Below are positions 21,570 to 33,290 of a stretch of DNA of 64,000 nt, piece by piece. The stretch's first letter is position 1, and every line of letters begins with the position of its first letter. A program made the position numbers and the translations under genes. The stretch lies in the NCBI RefSeq assembly GCF_000143105.1, contig NW_014040560.1:806001-870000 (forward strand). Direction: 5' to 3'. Below the pieces are notes generated by a model. The model was not told where the DNA came from and ran no database searches. It worked only from the letters and a program-made list of their open reading frames with translations. Origin of the DNA: Grosmannia clavigera kw1407. Lineage: Eukaryota; Ascomycota; Sordariomycetes; Ophiostomatales; Ophiostomataceae.

Positions 21570-22344
21570 TGGTTGTGTTGTGGTTGTATACTCTGGTGTA
21601 TGGCTAGTATTGTTGATCTCGTTGAAAAGCGACCTCCGACTGAATGCAAATCTAAACGAATCATCACTGATCAACACGCTACAACATCAATAGTCAAAAT
21701 CATTGGTATAACACCTATTTTGCTCAGACAGCTCCTTCCCAGACTCCTGCCCGCTCCTGCCCATCTTGCTTTTGTCTCTCCTTCTCCCAGAAACATACAC
21801 GACAAAACCAAAGCAGATCGTAAACCAGCAAACCCCAGTCGTCCCAAGCCAGAGAGAGAAAGAGAGAACTCGGTAAAATCCCATACCCGCAACAGCGCAG
21901 ACGCATCGAAATCGCCATCAGACAATAAGAAATAATTGAAAACAATGCCACAAACCAGTTTCGCCGCCTCACACGCCGTCGCCCCAAGCCTTGTCGCTTG
22001 CTTGCTGTCACCGTCCGTCTTGTTGCTTCCGTCTTCCGTTTTCCGTCTTCCGCCTTCATGGCTGCTCTGCTCCAGACTGCCGTCCGGCTCGGCCAGTCCG
22101 CACGCCCTCCATCACCCCTCCTCTCCCCGTCTCCTCCTCGCAGAGAATAAAGACACAAGATAATTGTACAGGCAAGAGGAAGCCGAGGCCGCAAAGAGTG
22201 TCATGGATCGGGCATGTGCATACGTGTATGCAAGCAGGATCGGGTGCGTGACAGACAGGCTAATCGCGTCCCGTCACTTTCATTTCAGACTCTGAAGAGA
22301 GCAGGATCAATATTTGGATCAGCAACAAGAACATCCGAGAACGC
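21570..22344. other. gap between convergent urease and HMG genes
   Basis: Both flanking genes end toward it. It is moderately AT-rich and has no convincing gene; short frames of up to 156 codons lie on the minus strand but look like chance. Confidence 0.5.
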
Positions 22345-23908
22345 CTAACCGCTCTTAGCCTTCTTGCGTCCGGACTTCTTGGGCTCTGGCTCTTTCTCCT
22401 CAGTTACCTTGGAGGGTCGCTTGCGCTTCTTGTCGGGGCTGGCCGGAGTCGCCACCTCTGCTTCTGCACCAGGAGTCGCCGTCTTCCGCTTTCCAGTCAC
22501 CTTCTTCGCTGACTTGGGCGTCTTGGCTGCCGGCTGCTCCTCTTCCTCTTCCTCTTCCTCCTCCTCGACTGGGCCAGCCTGGAGCTGCTCCGCAATCGCC
22601 TCTTGGTCGTTGCTGGTGTCCACCTCCTTGCTAGTCGGCATCGGGATGTGAAACTCATCGGCATACCTCAGCGCCTCCTCGTCCGTCATCAGACGGGCGT
22701 TGCCATTGCCAGACTTATACGAGTGCACCCGTGCATTGTACAGCCGCAGGTTGTATTGGTATGCCCGGTCCCAGCCCTGGCCAATTAGTATGAGACAGAC
22801 AGAGAGGCGAAGATAAAGAGACAAAGCACTTACACCCTTGTCGTGCGCGTTCATCGTGCTCCACCGACGCTGGCCCTCCTCCTGGACGGCACCTTTCGGC
22901 GCCTCCACCCCCAGATCGTTGGCAATGATAGGGCGTGCCGTCTGCATGTACAGGAAGTACGGCGTCAACGGTCGCTTAGGTGCGTTGGGGTCGTGTGTGC
23001 GCTTCTTCCGCTCCTTCTTCTCCTCAACCGCCGGCTGCGCTACAGCAGCCATCGGCTGCAATAGCGGGCCGGGGTTCGGCAGCAGGTTGATGGCATTCTC
23101 AAACCCTGCAAACTCGGCCGGCTGCTCCAGGTTGGTGCCCTCACCAAGGAGGAGGTTGGTCTGGCGCAGGTAGTCCGTCGAGAACGTCTTCAACAGGTCC
23201 TGGATGGTAGACAGACGTGCATATACCTGAAGCAAGTTAACAACCGTACTGCTTTGTCGTTGTCGGTCTTCTCTACTCAAACTTTTCGATCGGAGAGGAT
23301 GCAGGCGCGTCACTGGACTGCGTCTGAGATGCAAATGCAATCACAACAAGTGCCGGCAAGCACCGGGATTTGCAACATGATATCGTTTCATTGCATCGGG
23401 TGTCACAAACCGGGCGGTTTGATGTAGATTGAAATGTGGTGCAGTGATGATGTGAGATTGTTTGCTGATCATGAAATGAAAATGGGGAAATGTGAGGCTT
23501 TTTGGTCGCTGCATAGGATGCGGCACACTTGAAGGAGCCGCCAGCGTAGGCTGTAGCATAAACGCTGTCATGCCGGTGTGGAGATTGAGGAGTGCATGGG
23601 GAGATTGGTGCGATGGGGTAAAAGCAAGAGCATGAGACGTGACAGATAAGGAATGGTAACGATGAGGCCGGCTTTCTTGGGCTTGGGCTCGCCGGTCGCA
23701 GATGCCCTGTGGCCCTGGACGTTGGGAGGAAATACGATGGGAGGGGAAGAAATGCAAGTGAACAAAGCAGAGAGAAGAGCAGGACAGGGCAAACGGGCTG
23801 CAGACTCACCGAATCGCGAACTCTGATAAAGTTGTCGACGTCAATGACCTTGGCCGGCACGTCGACTTTAGCAGCCTCAGCGAGCTGTTTCTTGGATGGA
23901 CGGGCCAT
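22345..23908 (-). CDS. HMG-box DNA-binding protein
   Basis: Three exons, 23908-23810, 23226-22834 and 22776-22345, give 307 aa. The first intron is 583 bp (GTGAGT...CAG), ten times the usual size here; the second is 57 bp (GTAAGT, branch TACTAAT). Residues 1-60 form a helical region around FIRVRDSVYARLSTIQDLL; the splice joins its two halves smoothly. The HMG box covers about 111-180 (DPNAPKRPLTPYFLYMQTARP, then RRWSTMNAHDKGGWDRAYQYNLRLY), with intron 2 inside it. The C-terminus has an acidic stretch (about ten Glu) followed by Lys/Pro/Ser-rich AT-hook-like basic repeats. It is related to non-sequence-specific chromatin HMGB proteins, but longer than Nhp6. It probably acts in the nucleus on chromatin architecture or transcription. 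Exon 1 is inferred from phase and fit. Confidence 0.87.
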
Positions 23909-26900
23909 TTTTGTGTGTTGGTTGTTGTAGTTGCTGCTTGGGTCCGTTTACCGATAATGCTGTCGGTTGACTCCAGGCCGGTGATGCGCTGAAGACGGGC
24001 AGTAGTCCGAGACGATGGCTGGATGCGCGACGATTTAGTTATTTGATGCTGGAGAGCCTGCGATAACAAAGGGCAACACAGAGGGGATCAGAAGAAGATC
24101 AGAAGAGGAATCAGAAGGAGGGGGGGAAATTGGGCGCACGCGAAGGGGGGACTGGGGGGGCTGTGCCAAGTTATAGGCGGCTGGAAATCCGGGCGAGGAC
24201 GCGCTGATTTGTTTTGGTTTATTTTTTTTTCTGTGGGTGGTTTTTTCCTCTTGTCATTTTATTCTCTTCTTAGTGGGTGTGGGCACCACCCGTCTGCGAG
24301 TGTATTTTTTTTATTCGCATATTGTTTTCGCGCAGGGCGCTTGGTGGGCGGTAAACTGCCCATATCTTACTAGGGTAGGTGCGGCAGCCACGGCCGCACC
24401 CCTGTCACTGCCTGTCGTTTGCCTGCCCGCCTAACGAGTTCGCATCTTACCTCGCTTTTTACTGCCCGTTTCTGCCTGCCCGTTTGCCTTGTCGCCCCTG
24501 CCCCCTTCTGTGCTCTACGTCTGTCCACTTTACGTCCTCGCTCTTTCCGCCGCATCAGCACCTTCCTGTACGATACGTTATTAGTACTGATCTGCCTCAG
24601 AACAGCCGCTATTCCCTCGCGCCCTCAGTCCCTCTTTCCCCCCTCCAGTGCGCCCCGTCGCAGATCCGCCCGCCGCGCACCACATGATAATGCGCGCTAC
24701 ACGCTACACTCGCTGCTGGCTGGCTGCTGGGCCACGCTGGCCACGCTGGCTTCCTTTTCTGCTACTAGTGTGCTCTGCCTGCAGCACCTATCGCTGCCCC
24801 ATTCGCATACCACACAGCAGTAAGATACTTCGCAGGCGTCTCATCTGTACTTGGGTACCTGGCTGCAGCTGGTGTCGCATGCTATGTCACGAGATTGCCC
24901 TCTTCTCCTCTTGCACGCCCACCCGCTCGCAGCAGCGCATGTGTCGGCGCCGGCCTGCAACTCTGGCCATTTTTCGCCGTCGTCGGGCGGTCGTGTTTTG
25001 TGCCAGGCCCGCTGGAGCGGACGCGATGCGCCGCGACAGACGGCCGTGCTGTTCTGGATGGACCAGAGTTGGGGCATCTAGCAATGTCGCGCCGGCGCCT
25101 CTGCAAAGTATCTTACCATGTGCTTATTGGCCTTGCTACTACGGGCCGTTTTAACTACAGATTATTACTGATTGCTTGGGTATCATCCGGTCGTGTCACA
25201 CTCAATACTAAATAATTTAAAAATACTCGCCAGCGCTCGTTGGGGGCCCTGCCCAATGAAAAAGGACCTCTGAAGGCCCAAACGGTTGGCTAAGAGGGGG
25301 GGGAGAGGGGAGGGCGGAGGGCGGACGCCTGTTCCGGGTGCTTGTGATACGAGCGCTGCGTCTGCTGCGCTTCCCGCCATTCCTGAAAAATAAAATTAAA
25401 AGCAGGACAGAAATGGTGGTGGGCTGCCTTTCTGCCTTTTCTCGGCCGCCCAGCCGCTTACTGATTGCAGCTCCTGCCTGTCCTCTGGCGCCATTTCGGG
25501 CTTAATCGGAAAAGCCACCATGCAATCCTTGCTGCGAAAAGGCGCTGCTGGGGCTTGTAATTTCACTAAAACACTCCAGCCAGTCAGTGGCAGCCCCAGC
25601 ACCCACTCGCGTCTTTGTAACACTCTCCGTTGCCGACAGTGGTCCCCCTCCCCCCTCTTTTTCTCTTCTCTGCCCGCGCCCCAGGAGCCGCTGCTTTTCC
25701 GATACCCAGGCATCCCCCGCTCTCTTTCTCGCTGACCTTCAGCGGCGAGCTCGCAGGCCCGCCAGAGACTCCCGCTTGCCACCCATTTTCAGGCTGCCAG
25801 CCTCCAGAGAAGGAAAAACGACAGATGTTCACAGCATCTGGGCGGCTATGTATCTTACCTAGACTGCTGTTGCCACACACTTACGCCAGGCCCAAACCCC
25901 TTCTGGCGGATCGACGCCGCGCAAAGCACAGAAGTCTCTGCGACTGTCAAAAAAAAACCACTCTACAGAAAGCGTCCGGCCAGGCGCGCCGCCTCGGGCC
26001 CCCATTCTGGCACCTGTCGCGTCTCGTCTAGGGCGTAGAGGTTTGAGCAACGCGGGTAAGACTACAGAATACAGCTTCCCACAAAATGCAGTGCTGGGTC
26101 GGAGCGGCTTTCCCCACGGCTTCAACCCGGCGAGGCAGGAAGTCGCGCAGGCGCATCTGTCGACGCTCACCTCGAGACCGGACGGTAGGATATCATGGCA
26201 CATTCAGTCCGCCCGTGATGAGCATGTAGCGAACTGCACATCCCTCTCGAGGTCCCAGGTTTGGCTGCTTGAGCGCGCCTCTGGCTGATCGGCTCCTCGG
26301 CCGCAACATGGCAGGATCATGTGCATGTGAGTCGCTTTTATCAGCATGTCTGACGTCCAGACCAGTTCGTGGGAGACAACTGCAAAGCTCCATGCGTATT
26401 CCGGGTCCTCCTTGCCTGGCTTTCAACCGCGTCGTTGCGTCATAAGTCGAATAGTAATGATGGGCGGCAGCGGCAGGCTGGCACAGACAACACAGGAGCA
26501 CATTCCGTGCCTGATAGATAGCCTCTCTCTCCCCGATGGACATTGCAGCTCAGCTTACGTATACGAAGTACGGCTGAAGGTATAAAAAAAAAAGCAAGAA
26601 CGGGTTAGACGATGCAGACAGAAGCAGCAAGCCGAACGGGTGGAACAGAGACAGAAACAAAAACCGTTGCAGGACGCGGACCGTTTTTAGAGTCGACCTA
26701 GCTGAGCTGGTCTGGCGTCGGCACGAGCCGAGTGGCCACCGGAAAATAAAACAGAAGCACGCGAAAGTAAAGCGAGGGCGCATCAGCGGTGCTGCCGGCT
26801 CTTATTTCTCGCAAAACTCTTCTGGTTCTGCCCTGTCTGCCTCGAGGGTGGATCACGTGTCTGAGGACCGAATCGAGATACAGGTCGCCCAAGCAGGCAG

Positions 26901-27574
26901 CATTGGCACAATGCTCCTCAGCAACGGCGATACTATGGACTGCTGTTTGCCTGGACGTTCTCGTTTCTCGTATCGGTGATGGCGGTCTGTCCCCGTGGTC
27001 TAACCTGGACCGTTCAAGTAACTGCCTTTGGCTGCATTGCGGTCTGGGCTGTGCTGTTTTCCCACTTCTCTCCTGCAGCAATTACGCGTAACGCCCACCG
27101 CTCGTGTCACGATACCAAAGAAAACACTACTTGTCCCCGAATCTAGGACCGTGGGTTGCCTAGGCTGGTTCAGCTTGCAAGTGCACGAATGGCCATAGTT
27201 TGGCCGTCGTGCCCCTCTCTGCGCGTCAGGTCATCATCGCCAAAGTAGGAAAGAGGGGTGCCCCGTTCCTTCTCTCTTGGCATCTTGGCACTGTCACGGC
27301 AGGAGGCCACCAGTCCTCAATCTCGGATTATCTTTGCTCAAGCTCAGTCTCTAAAAGCGTCTCGTATCCTATTTTTTCCACCTCTTTTCCCGACACATCT
27401 CCTCCTCCTCGATCCAAAACTCGTTATTCTTCCACTCTGCCGAGACGAGCTATACGCTTCCAGACCCAGAGCTTCCGTAATTTTGTTCCGCACCGGTAAA
27501 GAACCCCACCGCGAGCTCTTCTCATGAAGACACATTGCTAATCTGTCGGCAGCAGCATACGAACGCAAACTGCC
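23909..27574. other. 3.7-kb gene-free stretch upstream of het-C and the HMG gene
   Basis: This is the longest gap in the window. The two flanking genes diverge from it. Frames are all under 170 codons and Cys/Arg/Pro-rich, as expected of chance frames in GC-rich pyrimidine-biased DNA. G-runs at 24120-24160 are listed separately. From about 27250 the sequence becomes pyrimidine-rich and is probably the het-C leader. I see no tRNA, no 5S gene and no transposon-like frame. A long non-coding RNA or a multi-exon short gene cannot be excluded. Confidence 0.5.
24120..24160 (+). other. G-rich block, possible G-quadruplex
   Basis: Four runs of at least three G (a run ending 24126, then 24132-24134, 24145-24150 and 24154-24160) with loops of 5, 10 and 3 bases, about 210 bp upstream of the HMG start. 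One loop is longer than the classic limit. Confidence 0.45.
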
Positions 27575-30454
27575 ATGCCCTCTCTCAACCCACCTCCCCT
27601 TCTCATAGGGGCTTTCGTCTTCCTCTTGCTCATCGGCCATGTGCACGCCTTTGGAGCCGGCAACATTGCCGGCATATCCAAGGTCGAAGGCCAGAATTGT
27701 CGGTGTACACCCGAGAAGCCGAGTTGAAGTCGTCCTTGCTAACCTTTGTCTTGACTCAGGGCGCCATGGTGACATTGAAGACACCCTCTTGAAGCTGCTC
27801 ATGGCCCGCGCCGTCGGCGGCAAGAAGTTCGACAAGCTCGCCGTCTCTCGTGTCTACTTTGGCAACTGGCTGCGCGACTACAGCCAAGCCATCGATGTCG
27901 GCACCGTCAAGGCCGTCTCCTCGGAGGCCATCCGCCTGCTGCTCTGTGTCCTCGGCTTCCTGACGTTTGGATTCGGCTCCAAGGAGTTTGAGGTCACTGC
28001 TGACCGCCTTGGCTGCTACCGCCCCGAGGACCACATCGACAACCCCAAGAACTATGCCGACAATGTCGATGCCCGCCGCTATGATCGCCGTCTTCGCGGC
28101 CCCGTCAACGAGCGTGTGGAGCTCGCTATCGATCCCGAGACCGGAATGAAAAACTACATTGCCAATGAGCGTGCCAACATCATGACCAGCGCCTACCACG
28201 TTCGCAAGCTATTCGGCCGCTGCATTGAGCTGGGCCGTTCTTACCGGCGCTCGAAAAACAAGGCAGATTTCTACGAGGCCCTGCGTCTTTTGGGTACCGG
28301 ACTTCACTGTCTAGAGGGTATGCATTCAAAGCCCACATCCCTGCCCCCCTTCCCAGTATCACCCCCGCTAACCTGCCTAGATTTCCTGGCCCATAGCAAC
28401 TACACTGAGCTTGCCTTGATTGAGATGGGCGAAACTGAGGTCTTCCCCCACGTTGGCCGCGACACAACAATCCGTCTCAGAGGTGCCAGGCACCAGGTGT
28501 ATCCCTGTATCACGGGAACTTTTGGTGGTGTTGACTTCTTGCACTCTGTCACTGGCGAGGGTATGTGTCCCTGCCTTGTTGTCGAGAGATGTAATTGCTA
28601 ACTTCGCATAGTGTCCGACAAATTGACCCAGAACGAGATTCAGGAGCTGGAGGGAACGTTGCAAAACGGCCAGAACAGTGACACGAGCGCCCTGCGCAAC
28701 CTTCTTGACATGTTTCCGAGTGGTCTCTTTGGCGGCGGCAGCAAGACGCAGAAGCTGGACAACATCCAAAACAACGCCAACGCGGCACAAATGGAACAGA
28801 TGACTGTGTCCCCACTTGAGCCTGAGGAATTTACGAGGCACATCCAGTTTGTCTTCAAGCAGATCATGCCAGCCATTGAATTCCATGACGAAATCATCAA
28901 ATCGATCACCGAGGCCGTCGAACAGATCCCTGTACTGCCCAAACTTATCGAACAGCTAGAGGAACAGCTTTCCGTCTTTGTCTTCTCGATCATTGCTCCC
29001 TTTGTCATTCCTATCATCCACCAGGTTCAGAATGAACTGAGTACTGGCTCGTCCGAGATTATCCAGAGCAGCCAGGCCGAACAGCTCATCGTGTTTAACG
29101 ACGATTACTGTACCGACCCAACCCATTCCATGCTGTCCAAGGACCACTTTAGCAACGTATGTTCGCTCCTTACGCTGCTCGTCTTTGTTGCATTCTCTTC
29201 TAACCCGATCAGATTCTCAACGAAATCGCTGGCCGCACCGCCAGTAAGGTGGTGGCTTGGGTAGTGCCACAGCTCATGGATGCTTGGGATAACGACTCCA
29301 TCGACGTGAACCGTACACTAAACCGCATCGTCAACGGCGTCTTGCATCACCCTGCCCAACGGGCCATGGGCGAGGACGGTGCCCAAGATGGCCGTGCTCT
29401 CATGTTCCAATCCGTTGAGGAGTGGTGGCAAAGTATGCCTGATGATGAAAGACAGGACTACCGCAACAAGCTATCTCGCAGAGGAGTAGAGCGTGGCGAA
29501 AACCACAAAGAGGGTGTTCATGACACGGGACATGGCTGTGGACATCCGCTTAGCATGCAGAAGACCTATGGCGGAAACTCGGACGATTCACCGGAGGACC
29601 GCATCGCCTCCGCGGCGGCCAGTGCCATTGTCGGCGGCCTCACCAGTGGAGTCTCGAGCTTTGTTCAGCAGCAGACTGGCCTTCAGCTTTCAGAACAGTC
29701 AGGCGGCAACCAGTCGAGCTTGGCCGGTCTGGCTGGAGCATCCGGACTCGGGGGCCTTCTAGGAGCGGCCAGCTCTTTCCTAGGATCTGGCTTTCAGCAA
29801 GCTTCCGCCCCGTCGGTTAGCAGTCGCCGGGATGATGATGGGAGCTACAGCCAGACATATACGCAATACGGCCGCACCGAGGACGGAAAACGATACGCTC
29901 AAGCTGAGTATACGCGTACTGATTATCCCGACGGCGAGGAGCGCACCGACTACCGCCGCTATGAGCAAGACGAGGAGGGCCGCGGAGGGCGGGTTGTCGG
30001 ATACGGCTTCGAAGAGCGGGCTGAGACTCACACAACTCACAGCAACACCTATGAAGAGCGTGAAGAGCGCGGATGGGCAGACGGTAGGGGGGGGTACCGT
30101 GAGGAGAGAGAAGAAAGGTTTGGCGAGGATCGAAGACGAGATGTCTCGAGCGGAGACGAAGGCTGGCGCCAAAGGCATGAGCACGGTGAAGAAGACGAAG
30201 GGCGGGGCGGCAGACGGAGCAGCGGCAGACGGAGCCGGGAGGATCGTGGATGGGAAGACCAGAGAGAGGAAGAAGAGCCGTCTAGACGTGGCGGACGGTC
30301 GAATGTGTATGGCGAAGAGTATTCTATACCGCCGCAGCGCTCCGATGAGGAAGCACGCGCCGGCTTCTTTGATGGGATCGTGCGGGAAGCGCGAACCATC
30401 TTCGACGATGATGAGGTAAAACATGAGAGACACCATGAAGGATGGGGTTGCTAG
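27575..30454 (+). CDS. het-C: heterokaryon incompatibility protein Het-C
   Basis: Five exons (27575-27698, 27760-28317, 28381-28560, 28612-29156, 29213-30454) give 882 aa. Introns are 61, 63, 51 and 56 bp, mostly with CTAAC branch sites; the first has a GTCGGT donor, but the join restores the EGQNWRHGDIEDTL motif known from Neurospora. A signal peptide or signal anchor spans about residues 9-25 (LIGAFVFLLLIGHVHAFG). Residues 26 to about 450 are the conserved Het-C domain (FGNWLRDYSQAIDVGTVK, LGCYRPEDHIDNPK, NYIANERA). A Gly/Ser-rich part at about 540-600 leads to a charged Tyr/Arg/Glu/Gly-rich repeat tail. In Neurospora, allelic differences in het-c trigger vegetative incompatibility together with the HET-domain gene pin-c. 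Het-C is otherwise conserved in non-fungal lineages with unknown function. Confidence 0.96.
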
Positions 30455-31712
30455 AAACCCACATTAGAGGGGGAATACGAGAGACGTCGAACGATGAGTA
30501 TAAGTCGAGATTAGGGTGAGACAATCCAGAGCATATATCGGGCAATCAAGACTGATCAATTTATACTGTGTCACTCCACTGGGCTCTTCCTCTGATTGGG
30601 CTTTGAATCTTCAGAAGAATCTTCAGAATACAAATTATGTGGTTCGATGAGTGTAACCGAGTACCGGTGGGCAGGACGTAAGATGGCAGGATAGAAGAGT
30701 TGATTTACGAAGGCCGGGTAGATGAATGGCAGAATGTCGAAATGAGAGCCAAATCCAAGGATTGAATTGTACACTTTTTTTTGTAACTTATTGATGCGGC
30801 GGTGATGCATTTCATTATTTTGCTATCTGTCAACTACAGCGGTCGAACGGGAAAGTAGGGGGGGCACTAAAGGGTAAAGAGTGCATATGCGAAGTAGTAT
30901 GTTGATGAAAGCCGTACTGCTAGGGGCAAGTCAAGTCTAAAGATAAAACGAACAGAACAACAGTCTCGGGTCTTTCAGGGGCTTCGGATGCAATCTTGCT
31001 ATCACATATTGTGTTACTAAGTTTCAGTTAGGCGTATCACATTTCAGTCCTATTAAAAGAGTTGGTAAATGTTGGAAATAGAGCAGTAAATGGCACCAGA
31101 CGTCCCGATCCAAATGGCAGATGACAAAGACGTTGAAAGAGCACTTGTTGGTTAGAGGTACATAGTATTAATTTCCGTATATCAGACGCATGGCATTGAC
31201 TTCATGTATAGAATTCTGCAGGAATTGTACAAAAAGCGAGGAAATTACGTGTTGTAGAACAATTACATAGATATACGGAGTAATCGGTAATCATTTCTTC
31301 TGTATCTAGAGCACAAAGCGGTCCAGCGAGAATTGACAAATCGTCTGTCTGGAAACGTACATATCAAGCAAGACAAAACTCACGGCCAAGACAGTGAGAG
31401 ACTGTGTACTCTACTTGGGAGTCGGCATAGCTTCTGTATTATTGCTAATATATAATAACCTGATACTTAGAATACTCTGTGTTTGTTGGCACGTAATATA
31501 TGCAGATTCTTCATTTTGTTTATTGCCTCACTGATACAGGCTGCAACTACTAGAAAAAAGCGTGGTAGCGACCATGAGCAGCTCTGCAACCAGGAACTCT
31601 GTGTCTTCTGCTTGTAGCTACTCATTGCGCTGGAAGTATCAATTTCGCCAAAAGCTCATGCTAGACGGAAGGTAGCCAGTGTCTTATAAGCGAGATCAGC
31701 AGACAGTCTTCC
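30455..31712. other. AT-rich gene-free stretch between het-C and 5S rRNA
   Basis: No frame of note. The base composition is clearly lower in GC than the rest of the window (many ATA, TAT and AAT runs from about 31000 to 31560). A TACGGAGTA copy is at 31274-31282. The region could be an old mutated repeat, but I find no recognisable repeat ends. Confidence 0.5.
31274..31282 (+). repeat. TACGGAGTA motif copy 4
   Basis: Exact 9-mer in the AT-rich gap, about 430 bp upstream of the 5S rRNA gene. Confidence 0.6.
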
Positions 31713-31831
31713 ACGTACGGCCATAGATACTGGAAAGCACGGGATCCCGTCCGCTCTCCCCTAGTTAAACCAGTAATCGGCGGATTAGTAGTTGGGTCGG
31801 TGACGACCAGCGAATACCCGCTGCTGTACGT
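31713..31831 (+). rRNA. 5S ribosomal RNA
   Basis: This 119-nt stretch matches fungal 5S rRNA. The ends pair: ACGTACGGC at the start against GCTGTACGT at the end. The early part contains ACTGGAAAGCACGGGATC and CCCGTCCGCTCTCCC, and helix II closes as ACTGG with CCAGT. The internal RNA polymerase III control region is intact (AGTAGTTGGGTCGGTGACG, then ACCAGCGAAT). It stands alone rather than in the rDNA repeat, as is usual for dispersed 5S genes in filamentous ascomycetes. I see no sign of heavy mutation, so it is probably functional. It is not covered by any protein frame of note. Confidence 0.93.
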
Positions 31832-31835
31832 TTTT
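31831..31835 (+). terminator. T-run Pol III terminator for 5S
   Basis: Five T residues directly at the 3' end of the 5S sequence, the usual RNA polymerase III stop signal. Confidence 0.8.
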
Positions 31836-32148
31836 GTTCCTTTTTCTCTCATGGGATTTTTTTCTCCCTTGAATACGAGCTTGTTGTTGCCTTGAAAGCG
31901 GAGCCCGGGCGCTATCTAGCTGTAGGATTGCCGCTAGGGGTGTAGTCAGAATCTGTAAGTCCGGTCAGGACATTGGCTGGAGCTCTCTATTGCTGTGCTC
32001 TACGCAGTGAATTCCGTCTGGGGTCAAACCAGCAGCAATCTCGGCCAAAGGCGCATACGAAGAGGCAATGATGCTTGCAGGGATGGCCTTGGATGCCGAA
32101 CCAAGAGAAAGCTGGATATTTATTCACACTTTCTGGCCTCCAGGTAGT
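31836..32148. other. spacer between 5S and dehydrogenase 3' end
   Basis: No gene seen; it contains the 3' UTR of the minus-strand dehydrogenase. Confidence 0.5.
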
Positions 32149-33290
32149 CTAGACCAGCCTGGACTCGAGCTGCTCGCCCTTGTGCCAGCGGACAATGTTC
32201 TCGACCTGCAGCTCGTACCATTTCTCCAGCGCGACCCGCTCGCCGTAACCGGTGTGAGGCGTCAGCGTAACCCGGCTCCGGCCGTCCTTGCCCCAGGCCG
32301 TGGTGCGCCAAGGGCTGTCGGCCGGTAGCGGTTCAATGTCAAAGACGTCCAGGGCGGCGCGGTTGATGCTGCCGCGGCGCAGCGTGTCCAGCAGGTCCTC
32401 CTCGACGACGATGGGCCCGCGCGACGTGTTGACAAAGATGCTGTCCTGTTTCAGCAGCGCCAAGTCCTTGGCCGCAATGAGGCCGCGCGAGCGGTCCGAC
32501 AGCACGACGTGCACGGCCAGCACGTCGGCTGTGCGGAAGAGGCACTCACGGCTGACGGCCAGGAACGTCTTGGAGCCGTCGGCAGCCTCGGCCGGCAGGC
32601 CGGCCTGAACGGCAGCCTCATCGGCCTTGGCCTGCGTCAGGTTGGGGCTCCAGGCGAGGACGCGCATGCCAAAGGACTGATGCAAGATCTTGGCCGTGCC
32701 GGCGCCCAGACGGCCGAGACCAACGGTGGCATACACCTTGCCGGACAGACCAAAGACGGCCGGCCCTGTCTGCCAGCCGCCCGTCTTGACGGACAGGTCG
32801 TCAGCGGCCACGTTGCGCGCCGCTGCCAGCAGCACGGCGATAAAGTGCTGCACCGTGCTGTCGGGGCCGCCAGCAGGCCGCGCCGCCGCTATGGTGCCGC
32901 CCACGGGGATCGCCTGCTTCCGGAAGGCTTCCAGGTCCAGAGACAGGTTGCGCGTGCCCGTCGTCAGGAGCAGCTGCAGGTTGGGCAGCCTCTCGATGAG
33001 CGCGGCCGGAAAAGGAGTCCGCTCTCGCATCGTTGCTGTGGACAAGGTGAGCAGAGAGCAGGGAAAACGAAAGAAAGGGAGAGTCGGCATCCTGGCATAC
33101 AGATGATCTGGAACGGCTCCAGCCGCCGGACCAGCCTGTCCTTCTCATCCTGGGTCGTCTTCGGGTGACCGTACGGCAGGATAGTGTCCTGGAAGATGGT
33201 GACGTCAAAGATGTCGGGGTCCAGCTTCTTGAAGTAGGGCTCGGCCGTGGCCATGTAGTCGTCGAGGACGGCGACTTGGATGGGTGCCAT
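32149..33290 (-). CDS. D-isomer-specific 2-hydroxyacid dehydrogenase
   Basis: Exons 33290-33101 and 33035-32149 over a 65-bp intron (GTATGC...CAG) give 358 aa. The join makes a serine codon in IISTMRERTPF, a motif conserved in fungal members. The N-terminal half of the substrate domain holds VAVLDDYMATAEPYF. The Rossmann nucleotide-binding loop is VGLGRLGAG (about 165). The catalytic triad is in place: Arg in NTSRGPIV (about 268), Glu in DVFDIEPLP (about 297) and His in TPHTGYG (about 324). The family reduces 2-keto acids or oxidises D-2-hydroxy acids with NAD(P); the substrate, such as glycerate, glyoxylate or phosphoglycerate, cannot be told here. No targeting signal is evident. Divergent from oleate hydratase. 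Confidence 0.94.

Noticed and set aside
18621..21677. 1018-codon minus-strand frame opposite the urease gene
   Set aside because: It is the antisense shadow of the urease gene; GC-rich codons on one strand leave the opposite frame free of stops. Its composition is His/Arg/Gln/Val-rich with no known motif.
23440..23470. Box C-like GTGATGA inside the long HMG intron, as a possible snoRNA
   Set aside because: It is on the strand opposite to the host transcript, and the nearest CTGA is too close to act as a D box.
24648..25154. 168-codon frame in the gene-free stretch upstream of het-C
   Set aside because: Cys/Arg/Trp-rich composition typical of chance frames; no start context and no match to any family.
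30635..30660. GGTTCGA-like sequence as a possible tRNA B box
   Set aside because: The flanking bases do not form a T stem and no acceptor stem pairs around it.
30700..31560. Possible mutated (RIP-type) transposon remnant
   Set aside because: The stretch is AT-rich, but I find no repeat ends, no broken transposase or reverse-transcriptase frame, and cannot compute dinucleotide indices by eye.
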